A stretch of 64,000 bases of DNA from NORP240 sp965222175 (GTDB taxonomy: Bacteria; Pseudomonadota; Gammaproteobacteria; Pseudomonadales; Pseudohongiellaceae), in contig OZ244938.1 in NCBI GenBank assembly GCA_965222175.1, forward strand, positions 2,976,001 through 3,040,000. Reading direction: 5' to 3'. A program made the position numbers and the translations under genes. Below the pieces are notes generated by a model that searched no databases, was not told where the DNA came from, and worked only from the letters and a program-made list of their open reading frames with translations. This document shows, piece after piece, positions 44,732-54,677 of this stretch. How positions within the stretch are numbered: position 1 is the first letter of the stretch; the number at the start of each line of letters is the position of its first letter.

Positions 44732-46066
44732 TCAGTCACTCACCAGTTTATTCCGCAGTCGTGGATAGAAAACCAATAGCGCCAGCGCCCTGACACAAAC
44801 GTAAAAAATGAAGGACAGCCACAGACCGATTACGCCGAATCGCCCGGTAAACAACCACCAGATAGCCAGGTAACCCATGGTTGAGATAACGGCGGCATGG
44901 CGCATTTCCCGGGTATGCGTGGCACCAATGAAAATACCGTCCAGTTGAAAGGCCGCGAACGAGAACAAAATATAGACTGCTGCAAACCTGACCAGATCAG
45001 CTGCCAGCAAGCGCACAGCGCCTATGTCAGTCAGCATCCCGATCAGTAGTTGCCCGCTGGTCAGTACGATTAAAGCCAATAACGCAGCGGTCAGCAGCGC
45101 CATGACCGTGGTTTTGCGCACCGCCGCATCGAATGCACGAAGGTTTCGAGCTCCTACAGCTTTTCCCACCAGCGACTCGCCAACAAAGGCAAAACCATCC
45201 AGGAAGAAAGCTGAAAAGGAAATAAGCTGCAGCAGGAAATGATTGGTGGCCAGAACCACGTCACCGTACAAGGCACTTTGATTGGTGAACCAGGCAAAGG
45301 AGAACACCAGCAGAACAGTGCGAATCATGATATCCGAATTGGCCGAAAGCAAAGCACGCAGCCGGGTTCGGTTCAAGAGACGTTGGCCCACCAGAAATTT
45401 CTCACCATCAGTGTGGTAATTCCGCAATAACCGCACAACCAGTGTCAAGGCAAAGAAAAATGCAAACCATTCCGACAACAACGTACCGACAGCGATACCC
45501 CTGGCTCCCAGCCCCAGGAAACCGGCAAAGTAGATGTCCAGCACGATATTCAATAGATTGAGGACCAGCTGCACCAGCAGGAGCTTCCTGGTTTCACCCA
45601 TGCCGATCAGTACGCCGGTCAACACGAACATGCCCAGGGTAGCCGGTGCTCCCCATATTCTCAGGGAAAAGTAAGTCCGGGCGATCTCTTCCACATCAGC
45701 GCCACCGCTGAGCAGCCTGAACGCAAACTGGCCCAGTGGTGAGCGCAGTACCACCAGGCCAATACCGAGCACTCCTGCCAGTAGCAGCGATCGGAAGACC
45801 ACTGCCCTGATCTCGGCCGAATCATCGGCCCCCACTGCCTGGGCAACGAAGCCAGTGGTCCCCATGCGCAGGAACCCGAAACCCCAGTAAACGAAGCTGA
45901 ATATCAGTGCCCCCAGGGCGATGGCACCAAGATCGTAAATGCTGCCCAGATTGCCAAGAACCGCGGTATCCGAGAGGCCGAGCAGCGGTACCGAGCAATT
46001 GGCAAGTATCAGCGGCCAGGCCTGCCTGGCCACGGTTCGATAGGATATCTGTTCAGGATTGTTCAT
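44732..46066 (-). CDS. dinF: MATE-family efflux transporter (DinF-like)
   Basis: This is a 444-residue inner-membrane protein with 12 hydrophobic helices. The N-terminal half has the DinF-type pattern LGLSDTAVLGNLGS, then GFLRMGTTGFVAQAVGA. The second half has FAAFQLDGIFIGATHTREMR. It should export toxic compounds against sodium or protons. It is divergent from cbpA with a 104-base gap and convergent with the DUF3301 gene. Confidence 0.9.
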   Translation of the reverse strand: MNNPEQISYRTVARQAWPLILANCSVPLLGLSDTAVLGNLGSIYDLGAIALGALIFSFVYWGFGFLRMGTTGFVAQAVGADDSAEIRAVVFRSLLLAGVLGIGLVVLRSPLGQFAFRLLSGGADVEEIARTYFSLRIWGAPATLGMFVLTGVLIGMGETRKLLLVQLVLNLLNIVLDIYFAGFLGLGARGIAVGTLLSEWFAFFFALTLVVRLLRNYHTDGEKFLVGQRLLNRTRLRALLSANSDIMIRTVLLVFSFAWFTNQSALYGDVVLATNHFLLQLISFSAFFLDGFAFVGESLVGKAVGARNLRAFDAAVRKTTVMALLTAALLALIVLTSGQLLIGMLTDIGAVRLLAADLVRFAAVYILFSFAAFQLDGIFIGATHTREMRHAAVISTMGYLAIWWLFTGRFGVIGLWLSFIFYVCVRALALLVFYPRLRNKLVSD

Positions 46067-46170
46067 TGAAATTGTTGCCCGACAACACCATACTGTTTTC
46101 GATAACAGTTGCGGGGCCGCCTGAGCGTGGCACCGTCATATCGAATACCGGAAGGCAGCGGGAAGCTGAA

Positions 46171-47136
46171 ATGGAATTTAAAGACTACTACGACATTCTC
46201 GGCGTTAACCCCGAAGATGACAAGCAGACCATAAAGAAAGCCTATCGGCGCCTGGCTCGCAAATACCACCCCGACGTCAGCTCGGAACACGACACGGAAA
46301 AAAAATTCAAGGAAGTCTCAGAAGCTTACGAAGTGCTGGGCAATGATGAGAAACGAGCTGAATACGACCAGCTGCGCCGCCACGGGCGCAAGGGAGAACA
46401 GTTTACACCCCCACCGGGTTGGGAAGGTTTTTCCAGCAGCGGCGAGCCTGGCCAACAGGGTGATTTTTCCGATTTCTTTGAGAACATTTTCGGCGGCGGG
46501 TTCAGCCGATCCCGGACGCGTAGCCAGGGATTCGGGAGCTCCGAGGACTTTTACTCCACCAGGGGCCAGGACGTGGAGATCGATATGCCGGTATTTCTCG
46601 AAGATACGCTGAATGATGAGTCCAAAACCATTGAATACCGGCTTCCACATTTCGGTGAATCCGGCCGTCTCAAAGACGTCAAGAAAACCCTGCGGGTCAA
46701 GATTCCGCGTGGTGTCAGCGATGGCGAACGTATTCGCCTGCGCGGCCAGGGAGGGCCCGGATTCGGTGATGGTCCGGCTGGAGACCTGTACCTGCGAATC
46801 AAACTGGTACCGCATCCACTGTTCGATGTCGTGGGCCGTGACCTGAACCTGACTCTACCGATTACACCGTGGGAGGCGGCCCTGGGCACCAGCGTCAAAG
46901 TACCAACGCTGACCGGGAAAATAAACCTGACTATCAAGCCCGACAGTCAGACCGGAGCCCGACTTCGGATCAGAGGCAAGGGGCTGCCTGTCAGGGATGG
47001 AAAATCTGATACCGGTGACCTGTATGTTATTCTTAAGGTAGTGATGCCACAGAAGTCCGACGCCCGCGCCAGGGAATTGTGGGGACAGTTGGCAGAACAC
47101 GCCGATTTTGATCCACGAAAAGAACCGGGGAGCTGA
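46171..47136 (+). CDS. cbpA: Curved-DNA-binding protein, DnaJ-class co-chaperone
   Basis: This 321-residue protein begins with a J domain (residues 1-70: YYDILGVNPEDDKQTIKKAY, HPD motif in KYHPDVS). A Gly/Phe-rich linker follows (residues 85-130), then two beta-barrel C-terminal domains (PRGVSDGERIRLRGQGGPG, then ITPWEAALGTSVKVPTL). It lacks the zinc fingers of DnaJ, as CbpA does. The start at 46171 follows GGAAG; the open frame extends 264 bases upstream without J-domain character. It is followed 2 bases later by cbpM. Confidence 0.95.
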   Translation: MEFKDYYDILGVNPEDDKQTIKKAYRRLARKYHPDVSSEHDTEKKFKEVSEAYEVLGNDEKRAEYDQLRRHGRKGEQFTPPPGWEGFSSSGEPGQQGDFSDFFENIFGGGFSRSRTRSQGFGSSEDFYSTRGQDVEIDMPVFLEDTLNDESKTIEYRLPHFGESGRLKDVKKTLRVKIPRGVSDGERIRLRGQGGPGFGDGPAGDLYLRIKLVPHPLFDVVGRDLNLTLPITPWEAALGTSVKVPTLTGKINLTIKPDSQTGARLRIRGKGLPVRDGKSDTGDLYVILKVVMPQKSDARARELWGQLAEHADFDPRKEPGS

Positions 47137-47138
47137 AC

Positions 47139-47453
47139 GTGACTGAATACACGGTAAGCCTCACACTGGATGACCTTTGTCAGCAGTTACACTTGAACCG
47201 GAAGCTCTGTATCGACCTTGTTGATTATGGAATTGTCAGTCCAGCAGGTCAACGTCCCACCGAGTGGTCCTTTGATCTGAATATGGTCTGCACCATTCAG
47301 CGAGCCATCCGCCTGCACAGCGATCTGGAGCTGGATTGGGCGGACGTGGCCATAGTCGCCGAACTGATCGAGGAGCGTGACCGGCTTCGGGCCGAAAATC
47401 AGCTGCTTCGTCAACGATTGGCCCGTTTTCTTGATGATCCGTTGATCGACTGA
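47139..47453 (+). CDS. cbpM: Chaperone modulator CbpM
   Basis: This is a 104-residue MerR-like helical protein that inhibits the J domain of CbpA. The N-terminal half has the expected helix-turn-helix-like pattern (LDDLCQQLHLNRKLCIDLVD) and the C-terminal half is a coiled coil (IEERDRLRAENQLLRQRLA). It starts at GTG 47139 with GGGGAG upstream and forms an operon with cbpA, the standard arrangement. Confidence 0.92.
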   Translation: MTEYTVSLTLDDLCQQLHLNRKLCIDLVDYGIVSPAGQRPTEWSFDLNMVCTIQRAIRLHSDLELDWADVAIVAELIEERDRLRAENQLLRQRLARFLDDPLID

Positions 47454-47523
47454 TACCAACCATAGCCGGCATAGTCGCCGTTGCGTCGTTGAGCGCACCG
47501 GGCACCCGGCACAGGAATTCCCT

Positions 47524-48258
47524 ATGAACCATCAGGACGCATCGACCCCGGAGCCTGTCAATTCTCACGGTCCCCTTGTACAGGCAATCAATTTGCTGAC
47601 GGCTCCCACAGCGGTTTTCCAGGCGCTGCGCACCACACCGACCTGGATATTTCCACTTACCGTAGTTCTGAGCAGCGTCATCCTGGTTACCGGCTGGTAC
47701 TTTGCCGTGCTGGATTATGACTGGTACGTGGACGATACCCTGTCACGAATACCGCAACTCGACGGTGCCGAACTGGAAGAAACCCGGGACGCAATGCTCT
47801 CGTTTTCACAGCGCAATCTCATGATTCTGGGAATCGTGGGCAGCGCCGTCAGTCTGCTGCTGATCTACCTCGCCCAGGCCGGCTACCTTTCCCTGGTATC
47901 GTCTCTCCGTGGCGACACCTTCCGCTTTCGCCAGTGGTTCTCCCTGGCAGCCTGGACCAGTCTCCCCAATCTTTTTACCAGCCTATCCATGGCAGTTACC
48001 CTACTGCTGCATCCCGGCGGTCAATTGAGCAACTACGACCTGAATGCACTGAGTCTCTACACCCTGGGTATGCAGTTTACGAGTCAGTCACTGAACCAGA
48101 TTCTTTCAACTCTGAACCTGCCACTGTTCTGGAACCTGGCACTGCTGGTCATGGGCTACCGCCAGTGGCTGCAGGTATCGCTGCCCAGGGCTGCGGTTAC
48201 CGTACTTGCACCTTATCTGCTGATTTACGGTATTTGGACGTATTTTGCTCTCAGCTGA
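47524..48258 (+). CDS. YIP1 family membrane protein
   Basis: This 244-residue integral membrane protein has about five hydrophobic segments. The pattern LLTAPTAVFQALRTTPTW near the N-terminus is typical of bacterial YIP1 proteins. It is the first gene of a unit with the MacA-like adaptor and the MacB-like ABC genes. Such YIP1 genes commonly precede MacAB-type operons; the role is unknown. Confidence 0.82.
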   Translation: MNHQDASTPEPVNSHGPLVQAINLLTAPTAVFQALRTTPTWIFPLTVVLSSVILVTGWYFAVLDYDWYVDDTLSRIPQLDGAELEETRDAMLSFSQRNLMILGIVGSAVSLLLIYLAQAGYLSLVSSLRGDTFRFRQWFSLAAWTSLPNLFTSLSMAVTLLLHPGGQLSNYDLNALSLYTLGMQFTSQSLNQILSTLNLPLFWNLALLVMGYRQWLQVSLPRAAVTVLAPYLLIYGIWTYFALS

Positions 48259-48349
48259 TCCTGCCTGTGGTAGTTTCCGGTAACCCAGTACGGCCTGCCG
48301 ACGTCCATATCGCAAGGTTCGATCCGCTATCTGCAACAGGAACTCACCA

Positions 48350-49537
48350 ATGAGTCCCAAAAAAATAATTCTGGTCCTGATCCTGGTTGGCGCCGTAATC
48401 GCCCTGCCCTTTATCAATCGCGCAGTATTCGGTACCGACGCCAAGGAAGTGGAAGTCGCTACGGTAGCAAAGCGCGTGATAAGTCCATCCATACTGGCCT
48501 CCGGCTTCCTCGCCCACGAAGAGGAAGTACTCCTCAGCTCGGAAATCATCGGCAAGGTTTCGTCGTTATACGTGGAAGAAGGCGATCGGGTGGTCGAAGG
48601 TCAGCTGGTACTGCAGGTGGACGACAGGAACCTGCTGGCGGGTCTCGAGCAGAGTGAAGCAGCTGTACGGATCAACTCCATCGACATTGAACGGCAGGAA
48701 GTACGTATTGCGAACCTGCGACGCCAGTTCACGCGCACCCGCAGCCTGTACGAACGCAAGATGGTGGGTGACGAAGAATTTGACGATATTTCCAGTCAAC
48801 TGGCATTGGCTGAAATTGACCTCAAGTCGTCAAGAGAGAGACTGCTGCAGGCCCAGGCACAACTGGAGCAGGTTCAGGATCAACTCAGCAAAACCCAGAT
48901 CGTTTCACCGCTGAATGGAGTTGTCACCAGCCTCGACATCAAGGTAGGCGAAACCGCCATCGCCAGTTCCACGAACATTCCGGGCTCGTCATTGATGACT
49001 ATCGCCAACCCGGAAAGTATTTATGTGGAAGTCCTGGTGGACGAGGCTGACGTTGCCAACATCGCCGTGGGACAACGGGCCGAGATAGTAGCCATAGCCT
49101 ATCCGGACCAGCCAATGACTGGCATGGTGCGCTACATTGCCAATACGGCCAAAGTGGAAGCTGGAAGGCAGGGGCTGACCTTTACCGTGGAAATCGACAT
49201 TACCGACCCCGGCAACGTTGTGTTGCGTCCGGGCATGTCGTGCCGCGCGGAGATATTTACCCGCCAGGACCAGGAAGTGGCAGCCGTACCCATAGAGGCA
49301 GTGCTGTTCGAAGAAGACCGGTCAGCACTGCGCAGTGAACATTTTCTATTTATCAACGACAACGGTGTGGCGCGGAAAACCCGGGTAGACGTTGGCTTGT
49401 CTGACGACGAGTACCAGGAACTGACCACTGATATCGACGACGACATCGAAATCGTTATTGGCCCCAACAGGGAACTGCGTCACCTGCTGGACGGTGATCG
49501 CCTGGACGTGACCAGGGTCGACACGCGTGCCAACTGA
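48350..49537 (+). CDS. Periplasmic adaptor protein of a MacAB-like ABC efflux system
   Basis: This 395-residue membrane-fusion protein has an N-terminal anchor (IILVLILVGAVIALPFI), a lipoyl-like barrel (GKVSSLYVEEGDRVVEGQLV), and a long helical hairpin (residues 95-175). A beta-barrel follows (SPLNGVVTSLDIKVGETA), and the region beyond is the membrane-proximal domain. It couples the downstream ABC transporter to an outer-membrane channel. It lies 92 bases after the YIP1 gene. Confidence 0.9.
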   Translation: MSPKKIILVLILVGAVIALPFINRAVFGTDAKEVEVATVAKRVISPSILASGFLAHEEEVLLSSEIIGKVSSLYVEEGDRVVEGQLVLQVDDRNLLAGLEQSEAAVRINSIDIERQEVRIANLRRQFTRTRSLYERKMVGDEEFDDISSQLALAEIDLKSSRERLLQAQAQLEQVQDQLSKTQIVSPLNGVVTSLDIKVGETAIASSTNIPGSSLMTIANPESIYVEVLVDEADVANIAVGQRAEIVAIAYPDQPMTGMVRYIANTAKVEAGRQGLTFTVEIDITDPGNVVLRPGMSCRAEIFTRQDQEVAAVPIEAVLFEEDRSALRSEHFLFINDNGVARKTRVDVGLSDDEYQELTTDIDDDIEIVIGPNRELRHLLDGDRLDVTRVDTRAN

Positions 49538-49616
49538 AGGAACCTCTGATCGCCCGCGAACAGTAGCCTCGACCTGAAGAACCCACACCATCATCACAGC
49601 GCAGCAGAAGATCATC

Positions 49617-50315
49617 ATGGCCCTGATTGAGCTGAGAGACATAAGCCGGTTTTACGAGATGGGCAGCCAGGTAGTAAAAGCCCTGGATGGCATCAGTGTT
49701 ACTGTTGAACGGAACGAATACGTTGCATTCATCGGTTCCTCCGGCTCCGGCAAATCCACGATGCTGAACATTCTGGGCTGCCTGGACCGGCCCACCGGTG
49801 GTCAGTACCACCTCAATGGCAACAACGTGGAAAATCTTGATCAGAATGAGCTGTCCGAAATCCGCAACATGGAAATCGGCTTTATCTTCCAGAGCTTCAA
49901 CCTGTTACCCAGGGCCACGGCCCTGGGTAATGTCATGCAACCGCTGATATACCGCAATGTACCTCTGAAGCAGCGACAACAGATGGCCAAACAGGCCCTG
50001 GAACGGGTCAGCCTGGCGGATCGCATGGACCACCTGCCAAACCAGCTGTCCGGCGGACAACGCCAGCGGGTTGCCATCGCCCGGGCACTGGTTACCAACC
50101 CGTCCATCCTGCTGGCGGACGAACCCACCGGTAACCTTGATTCCCGTACCACGGTGGAAATCATGCAGCTGTTCGATGCCCTGCAGGATGAAGGCCATAC
50201 CGTGATCATGGTGACCCACGAGGAAGAAATAGCCGCACACTGCAGCCGGGTGATCGAGATGAAGGACGGACAGGTATACCGCGACACGGCCCAGCCAGCG
50301 GCGCAGGACAATTAG
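49617..50315 (+). CDS. ABC transporter ATP-binding subunit (MacB/LolD-like)
   Basis: This 232-residue ATPase has Walker A IGSSGSGKST, the Q loop FIFQSFNLLPR, the ABC signature LSGGQRQRVAIARAL, Walker B ILLADEPTGNLD and the H-loop His in VTHEEEI. The family powers mechanotransmission-type exporters for macrolides, lipoproteins or peptides. It is separated from the permease gene by 2 bases and from the adaptor by 79. Confidence 0.95.
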   Translation: MALIELRDISRFYEMGSQVVKALDGISVTVERNEYVAFIGSSGSGKSTMLNILGCLDRPTGGQYHLNGNNVENLDQNELSEIRNMEIGFIFQSFNLLPRATALGNVMQPLIYRNVPLKQRQQMAKQALERVSLADRMDHLPNQLSGGQRQRVAIARALVTNPSILLADEPTGNLDSRTTVEIMQLFDALQDEGHTVIMVTHEEEIAAHCSRVIEMKDGQVYRDTAQPAAQDN

Positions 50316-50317
50316 CC

Positions 50318-51544
50318 ATGCTGTTCGCCATCATTGAAAGTGGCCGGTCCGCCCTGGCTTCCATTTACGCCCACGGCTTCAGAAGCTTCCTGACTACACT
50401 GGGGATCGTAATCGGCGTTGCCAGCGTTATTGCCGTGGTCTCAATTACCCAGGGATTACGGGTGTTTGTCAGTCAGCAGTTTGCCTCTCTGGGCACCAAC
50501 AGCCTGACTGTCCGGTCCTACACGCCGCTGGAGGACCGCATGCAGGGGTTGAACGCCAGGTTAACACCGGAAGACCTCAACATGATTGAACGGCGCGTCG
50601 ATGGTATCGCCTCCATTACCCCGATACTTTTCGCCTCCAGGGCCTCGCAAATCAAGTATGGCAGCCAGACTGCCTATAGCCAGATAATGGGAACCACCTA
50701 TGCCTACCAGGACGTGGCACAGTTTTACACCTCCCAGGGTCGCTTCCTGGCCAACAGCGACAACCTGACCCGTCGTCGTATCGCCATCATCGGCGATACG
50801 GTACGGGACAATCTCAACCTGCCGGAAGACCCGGTAAATGAATTCGTGGAGCTTGGCGGCGAGTGGTTCAAGATTGTCGGCCTGCTCGAACCCAAGGGAG
50901 ATATCATGGGGTTCAGCCAGGACGATATCGTGTTGATTCCCTATGCAACCATGCGCAGCCTGCAGGGAAACCAGGCCAGGACCGACATTCAGATCCAATT
51001 GAGCCTGAGCGAGTCAGCCAGCGTGGCAGACATCACCACTCAGCTCTCTACGCTGCTGCGGGATGCCCATGATCTGGACAGTGATGACGAAGACGACTTT
51101 GTCATCGAAACTGCCGAGCAGATGATGCAGACATTCGATTCCATTCTCGGCGTGGTCACCATTGTAATCGGTGGAATTGTGGGTATATCACTGCTGGTAG
51201 GTGGCATTGGCATAATGAACATCATGCTTGTTTCCGTCACCGAACGGACCCGAGAGATTGGTATCTGCAAGGCTATAGGTGCCAAGCGGCACCATATACT
51301 GCTGCAATTTCTGATCGAATCGCTACTCCTGTCGCTGTTTGGCGGTCTTATCGGGCTGGCAATCGGTTACGGACTGGGCTCGTTGATTGCAAGCAACATT
51401 CCTTCTTTCCCTCCCGCGGCGATTCCATTCTGGGCCGCGGCACTGGCCCTGGGATTCAGCGGCTTCGTCGGGATTCTGTTCGGCATACTGCCTGCTGCCA
51501 AGGCGGCCAATCTGGACCCCATTGACGCCTTGCGTTACGAGTAA
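50318..51544 (+). CDS. ABC transporter permease (MacB/FtsX-like)
   Basis: This is a 408-residue inner-membrane protein with one N-terminal transmembrane helix (SFLTTLGIVIGVASVIAVVS), a large periplasmic domain, and three C-terminal helices. The conserved VGGIGIMNIMLVSVTERTRE (20 residues) marks the MacB/FtsX fold, and the gene ends PIDALRYE as in the family. Together with the two preceding genes it forms a complete tripartite exporter apart from the outer-membrane channel. Confidence 0.94.
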   Translation: MLFAIIESGRSALASIYAHGFRSFLTTLGIVIGVASVIAVVSITQGLRVFVSQQFASLGTNSLTVRSYTPLEDRMQGLNARLTPEDLNMIERRVDGIASITPILFASRASQIKYGSQTAYSQIMGTTYAYQDVAQFYTSQGRFLANSDNLTRRRIAIIGDTVRDNLNLPEDPVNEFVELGGEWFKIVGLLEPKGDIMGFSQDDIVLIPYATMRSLQGNQARTDIQIQLSLSESASVADITTQLSTLLRDAHDLDSDDEDDFVIETAEQMMQTFDSILGVVTIVIGGIVGISLLVGGIGIMNIMLVSVTERTREIGICKAIGAKRHHILLQFLIESLLLSLFGGLIGLAIGYGLGSLIASNIPSFPPAAIPFWAAALALGFSGFVGILFGILPAAKAANLDPIDALRYE

Positions 51545-51838
51545 CAGAAACACCGTGGTGACTGTGGCCGCTGTCCGCCAGCCCGGGCGGATTCAGGTCG
51601 ACGTTGATTTATCTGCGAGGAGTTTTCGCGGCGGGCAGTGAAGCTCGGTACCGTCAGGCCGATCTAGAGTAGAGCAACAGGCGATTCTGCGTTCTGCCAT
51701 GGCAGAGAGCGACAGCCGCCGAGCAGTAACGGGAAATCCAGACAATGCGAAATGAGACCCGGAATCAGCTTCCATGACCGGGTCTAATTGCGTACTTCAG
51801 ATCAATATTCTGAACTACCAGGCCAGGATCCAATAACC
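51545..51838. other. Intergenic region with a short hairpin
   Basis: No gene. An 8-bp inverted repeat AGACCCGG/CCGGGTCT (51755-51762 and 51778-51785, 15-base loop) lies before the transglycosylase gene. It has no T run, so a terminator function is doubtful. Confidence 0.4.
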
Positions 51839-52654
51839 ATGCGGTGCTACAGCCACAACTCCAGCCTCCCTGCACTGCGGACGATACTCGGCATGCTGGG
51901 CATCTTTGCCATGCTGTGGTCGGGACCGGCCCTGGCCGATCGTGACCTGGTTTCCTGCCGAACGGGCCCTTCAGGCACCTACCTGCGGTCTGACGGTCGA
52001 GCCGATCAGCCATGGAGCATCAAGCCGGACAATCAGCCCGTGGTGTACGTGGAGCGGTGTCTGATCGATCAGCTGTTATCCTACTTTCCCGAAACCGTGC
52101 GCTATCGCCTGTTCGATCCGCGAACCCCGCCGCCGTCGGTTGTGCAGCCAGCCCCCTGGAAGACCAGGTCCGGCGAGACGATTCTGACCCTGTCACCGAG
52201 ATCCCGCTTTCAGGTCGCTGCGGCAATACTGTACGTGGAAAGCCGGTTTCATCCCAATTCTGTACCCAGCTCGGCGGGTGCGTTGGGTGCATTCCAGGTA
52301 ATGCCGACCACGGGTGAACAAATGAATCTGCCCGCGGTAAACAAACCGGGAACCAATTTGCAGGCAGGACTGAAATATATCCTCTACATTGAGGAACAGA
52401 TAGCCCGACACTGTGATTTTCCCGAAAGGAGCAAGGAAAATTCCGCCGCCTACCGGGATCTCCTTGCCGCGTCCTATCATGCCGGACCGGGCTACCTGGC
52501 CCGGGCCAACAGTGCCGGGGAAACCTGCCAGCTGTCCCAGTTTCCGGAAATTTCACGGACTGAATACCTGGCCAGATTCAGACGCGCCTTGGCCTACCGG
52601 TATTTACCGGCATATTTGCACTATGATCCATCCGGAGAGCTGTTGCATCGCTAG
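51839..52654 (+). CDS. Exported lytic transglycosylase (SLT domain)
   Basis: This 271-residue protein has a signal peptide (residues 1-33, ending GPALA). The SLT core begins near residue 125: the catalytic Glu is Glu134 in LYVESRFHPN, followed by GALGAFQVMPTTG and the AGLKYILYIEE helix. It should cleave peptidoglycan glycan strands in the periplasm with 1,6-anhydro product formation. The start is ATG 51839 with AGGA upstream; a TTG 51 bases earlier would bury the signal peptide. Confidence 0.88.
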   Translation: MRCYSHNSSLPALRTILGMLGIFAMLWSGPALADRDLVSCRTGPSGTYLRSDGRADQPWSIKPDNQPVVYVERCLIDQLLSYFPETVRYRLFDPRTPPPSVVQPAPWKTRSGETILTLSPRSRFQVAAAILYVESRFHPNSVPSSAGALGAFQVMPTTGEQMNLPAVNKPGTNLQAGLKYILYIEEQIARHCDFPERSKENSAAYRDLLAASYHAGPGYLARANSAGETCQLSQFPEISRTEYLARFRRALAYRYLPAYLHYDPSGELLHR

Positions 52655-52694
52655 CACGGCCAGTTTCCGCTACACTGCGTACAGGACAATTCTC

Positions 52695-53072
52695 ATGATG
52701 CTCGGGAAAGTCGTACTTGGAATTTCTGCGCTGGTCTTCACTGCATACGGGGTGATCAGTCTACTGGCTCCCGGGATTCCGGCTGGACTCGCCGGGCTGG
52801 TTATCGGCAATGGTGATGCCTATGCCGAAATCGGTGCCATGTACGGTGGGTTGCAGACTGGACTGGGCGTCTATTGTTTTATCGCCTTGACCAGGTCCGA
52901 CCTGTATCGCCCGGGCCTGCTGTTACTGGCGCTGGCCATAGGTGCACTGGCAATTGCCCGACTGTTCTCAGTCCTGATGGGCGATGACGTGGTTACCGGC
53001 TATACCTACGGGGCCCTGGCCTATGAGTTTATCACCGCAACAGCGGCTACCGCCGCGCTGATGAGAGATTGA
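52695..53072 (+). CDS. Small DUF4345-like membrane protein
   Basis: This 125-residue protein has four hydrophobic helices, with GDAYAEIGAMYGGLQTGLGV in the middle, a pattern seen in DUF4345-type proteins. The start is ATG 52695 (followed directly by a second ATG), with AGGA about 8 bases upstream. The reading frame extends 282 bases upstream within the transglycosylase gene but this is out of frame with it and not real. It is immediately followed (1 base) by the next membrane gene. Function unknown. Confidence 0.75.
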   Translation: MMLGKVVLGISALVFTAYGVISLLAPGIPAGLAGLVIGNGDAYAEIGAMYGGLQTGLGVYCFIALTRSDLYRPGLLLLALAIGALAIARLFSVLMGDDVVTGYTYGALAYEFITATAATAALMRD

Positions 53073-53073
53073 G

Positions 53074-53613
53074 TTGACCCAGCACGAATATATTTTTATC
53101 GCCGTCTCCATCATTCTCGGCCTGGCAATTACGCGACTCCTTCACAACATGGCCATGATTACGCGGGCTCACAATCGCGTGATATTTCACTGGGCATCCG
53201 CACTGTGGGCGTTCAGCATTCTTCTGTACATCCTGCAGCTATGGTGGGTTGGCTGGGGATTGCGATCCATTGAAGTGTGGACCTTTCGGGATTTCATCGT
53301 CCTGGTGTTTGGCTCTTCCTGTATTTACGGCGCCGCCGAAATGGCCCTGTCGGCACCTGAAGACGGAACAGTGGATATGCTGAAGGAAAGCCAGCAATTG
53401 GGGCGTCTCTCGGCGCTTTCCATGTTGCTTTATTTTCTGGTGGGTCCGTACGTCAACATCGTCATGTACGATAATGCGGTGATGCCATCTTTGCTGGTTC
53501 CATCGGCCGGATTGCTGTTGATGTTGCTTGTGATTTTCCTGCCAACCCTCTTCAGCCTGTGGTCCGTGTTGTTCGGTATTTATTCGCTTGGCGTCCTGGC
53601 ACTTACCGTGTAA
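53074..53613 (+). CDS. Unknown membrane protein
   Basis: This 179-residue protein has about five hydrophobic segments. I do not recognise its family. It begins with TTG 53074, directly after the stop of the preceding gene, which suggests coupled translation. Charged residues are few apart from the central acidic loop (LSAPEDGTVDMLKESQQ). Confidence 0.7.
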   Translation: MTQHEYIFIAVSIILGLAITRLLHNMAMITRAHNRVIFHWASALWAFSILLYILQLWWVGWGLRSIEVWTFRDFIVLVFGSSCIYGAAEMALSAPEDGTVDMLKESQQLGRLSALSMLLYFLVGPYVNIVMYDNAVMPSLLVPSAGLLLMLLVIFLPTLFSLWSVLFGIYSLGVLALTV

Positions 53614-53782
53614 GCCCTTGTCTGTGTACGACGCCTTGCTGAGTTCTGCGTAAAAATCGCGCAGTGAGTACTCTGTAATGGTCAGAAGTTTCTTACCTTG
53701 GCCGCGCCACTCCTCGACAAGGTTCCGCCAATCCAGCCGATAGCAGTGAACATCACCCTGACCAGCGAATATACCCGGCATC

Positions 53783-54400
53783 ATGGCAAAGGCTGCAAAA
53801 TCCACGAAACCCTCGATAAAGGCAAAGAAAAATGGCGCTACCGGAAGCCTGAAATCCACCGATGCCTTGTCCGCTGTGCAATTGATGGAAGACCTGGAAG
53901 CGCAGTTTCAGCAGTTACAGAAGAAAATTGGCAAGGCCAGGCGCGGTTTCCTGAGCAGTCTTCAGCAGGACGTCGACCAGGCACGCAACAAGGTACAGAA
54001 AATTCAGACCCGGTTGACCGGGGCCCGGATCAAGTCGGCAAGAGCCGCGGTAGACCTGCGCAAGAATGCCACCGGGCCGACGCGAACCCGACTCAAAAAG
54101 GCCAGGGCTGCGCACTTGTCCCTGAACAGTTCGCTGCAGGAAGCCAGGGAAACCCTGGTCGCTGCGCAAAGTCGACTGCACACGGCCAGCTCGTTCGATC
54201 GGAAGCTGGCCGCACGGGCAAAGGTCTTGCAGAAATTCGAAAGCGACTGGGAGAAAAAGACCCGGATGGAAGCTACCGCACGGGCCAAACGCGCCAAGAA
54301 GGCAGCTGCGAAGCGAAAACTCACTGCCAGGAAACGCGCCAGGAAAAGCCCGGCTGCCGCCAAGAGCACGCGCAAAATCACCAGTAAAGGCACCCGTTAG
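53783..54400 (+). CDS. Lys/Ala/Arg-rich helical protein (histone H1/AlgP-like)
   Basis: This 205-residue, strongly basic protein has a Lys/Ala-rich N-terminus (MAKAAKSTKPSIKAKK), a long coiled-coil middle and a C-terminal AAKRKLTARKRARKSPAAAK tail that resembles bacterial H1-like or AlgP DNA-binding tails. It may compact or regulate DNA. No ribosome site is obvious upstream of the ATG. Codon and composition bias alone could also produce such a frame, but it is uninterrupted and its tail is typical. Confidence 0.65.
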   Translation: MAKAAKSTKPSIKAKKNGATGSLKSTDALSAVQLMEDLEAQFQQLQKKIGKARRGFLSSLQQDVDQARNKVQKIQTRLTGARIKSARAAVDLRKNATGPTRTRLKKARAAHLSLNSSLQEARETLVAAQSRLHTASSFDRKLAARAKVLQKFESDWEKKTRMEATARAKRAKKAAAKRKLTARKRARKSPAAAKSTRKITSKGTR

Positions 54401-54677
54401 CTGATAATCAGGAGGTATCCTGGTTTGCAGCACGGAATTGTCCTTGAGTCATACCCCGGTCCTGGTCTGCATTCGCCAGAACACGGCATAGCAATGTTCG
54501 CGGAACAATGGCCCAGACCTCATTTCAGTCAAGCCCAGGAAACGCGGATCCTGCAGACAGGATAAATCGCTTTTTTACCACCGAACAGATCGGTTAAACT
54601 AGCGTACTTTTCAGCCGTTTCAATAGTCAACGGCCAAGTCGATCCGACAACTGACGTGGCGGAATCAGGGGGCATAC

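Noticed and set aside
45907..46170. 88-codon upstream extension of cbpA
   Set aside because: It lies over the start of the divergent MATE gene and carries no J-domain sequence; the J domain begins right at ATG 46171.
52413..52694. Upstream extension of the DUF4345-like frame inside the transglycosylase gene
   Set aside because: It is out of frame with the real gene there and rich in residues typical of shadow frames.
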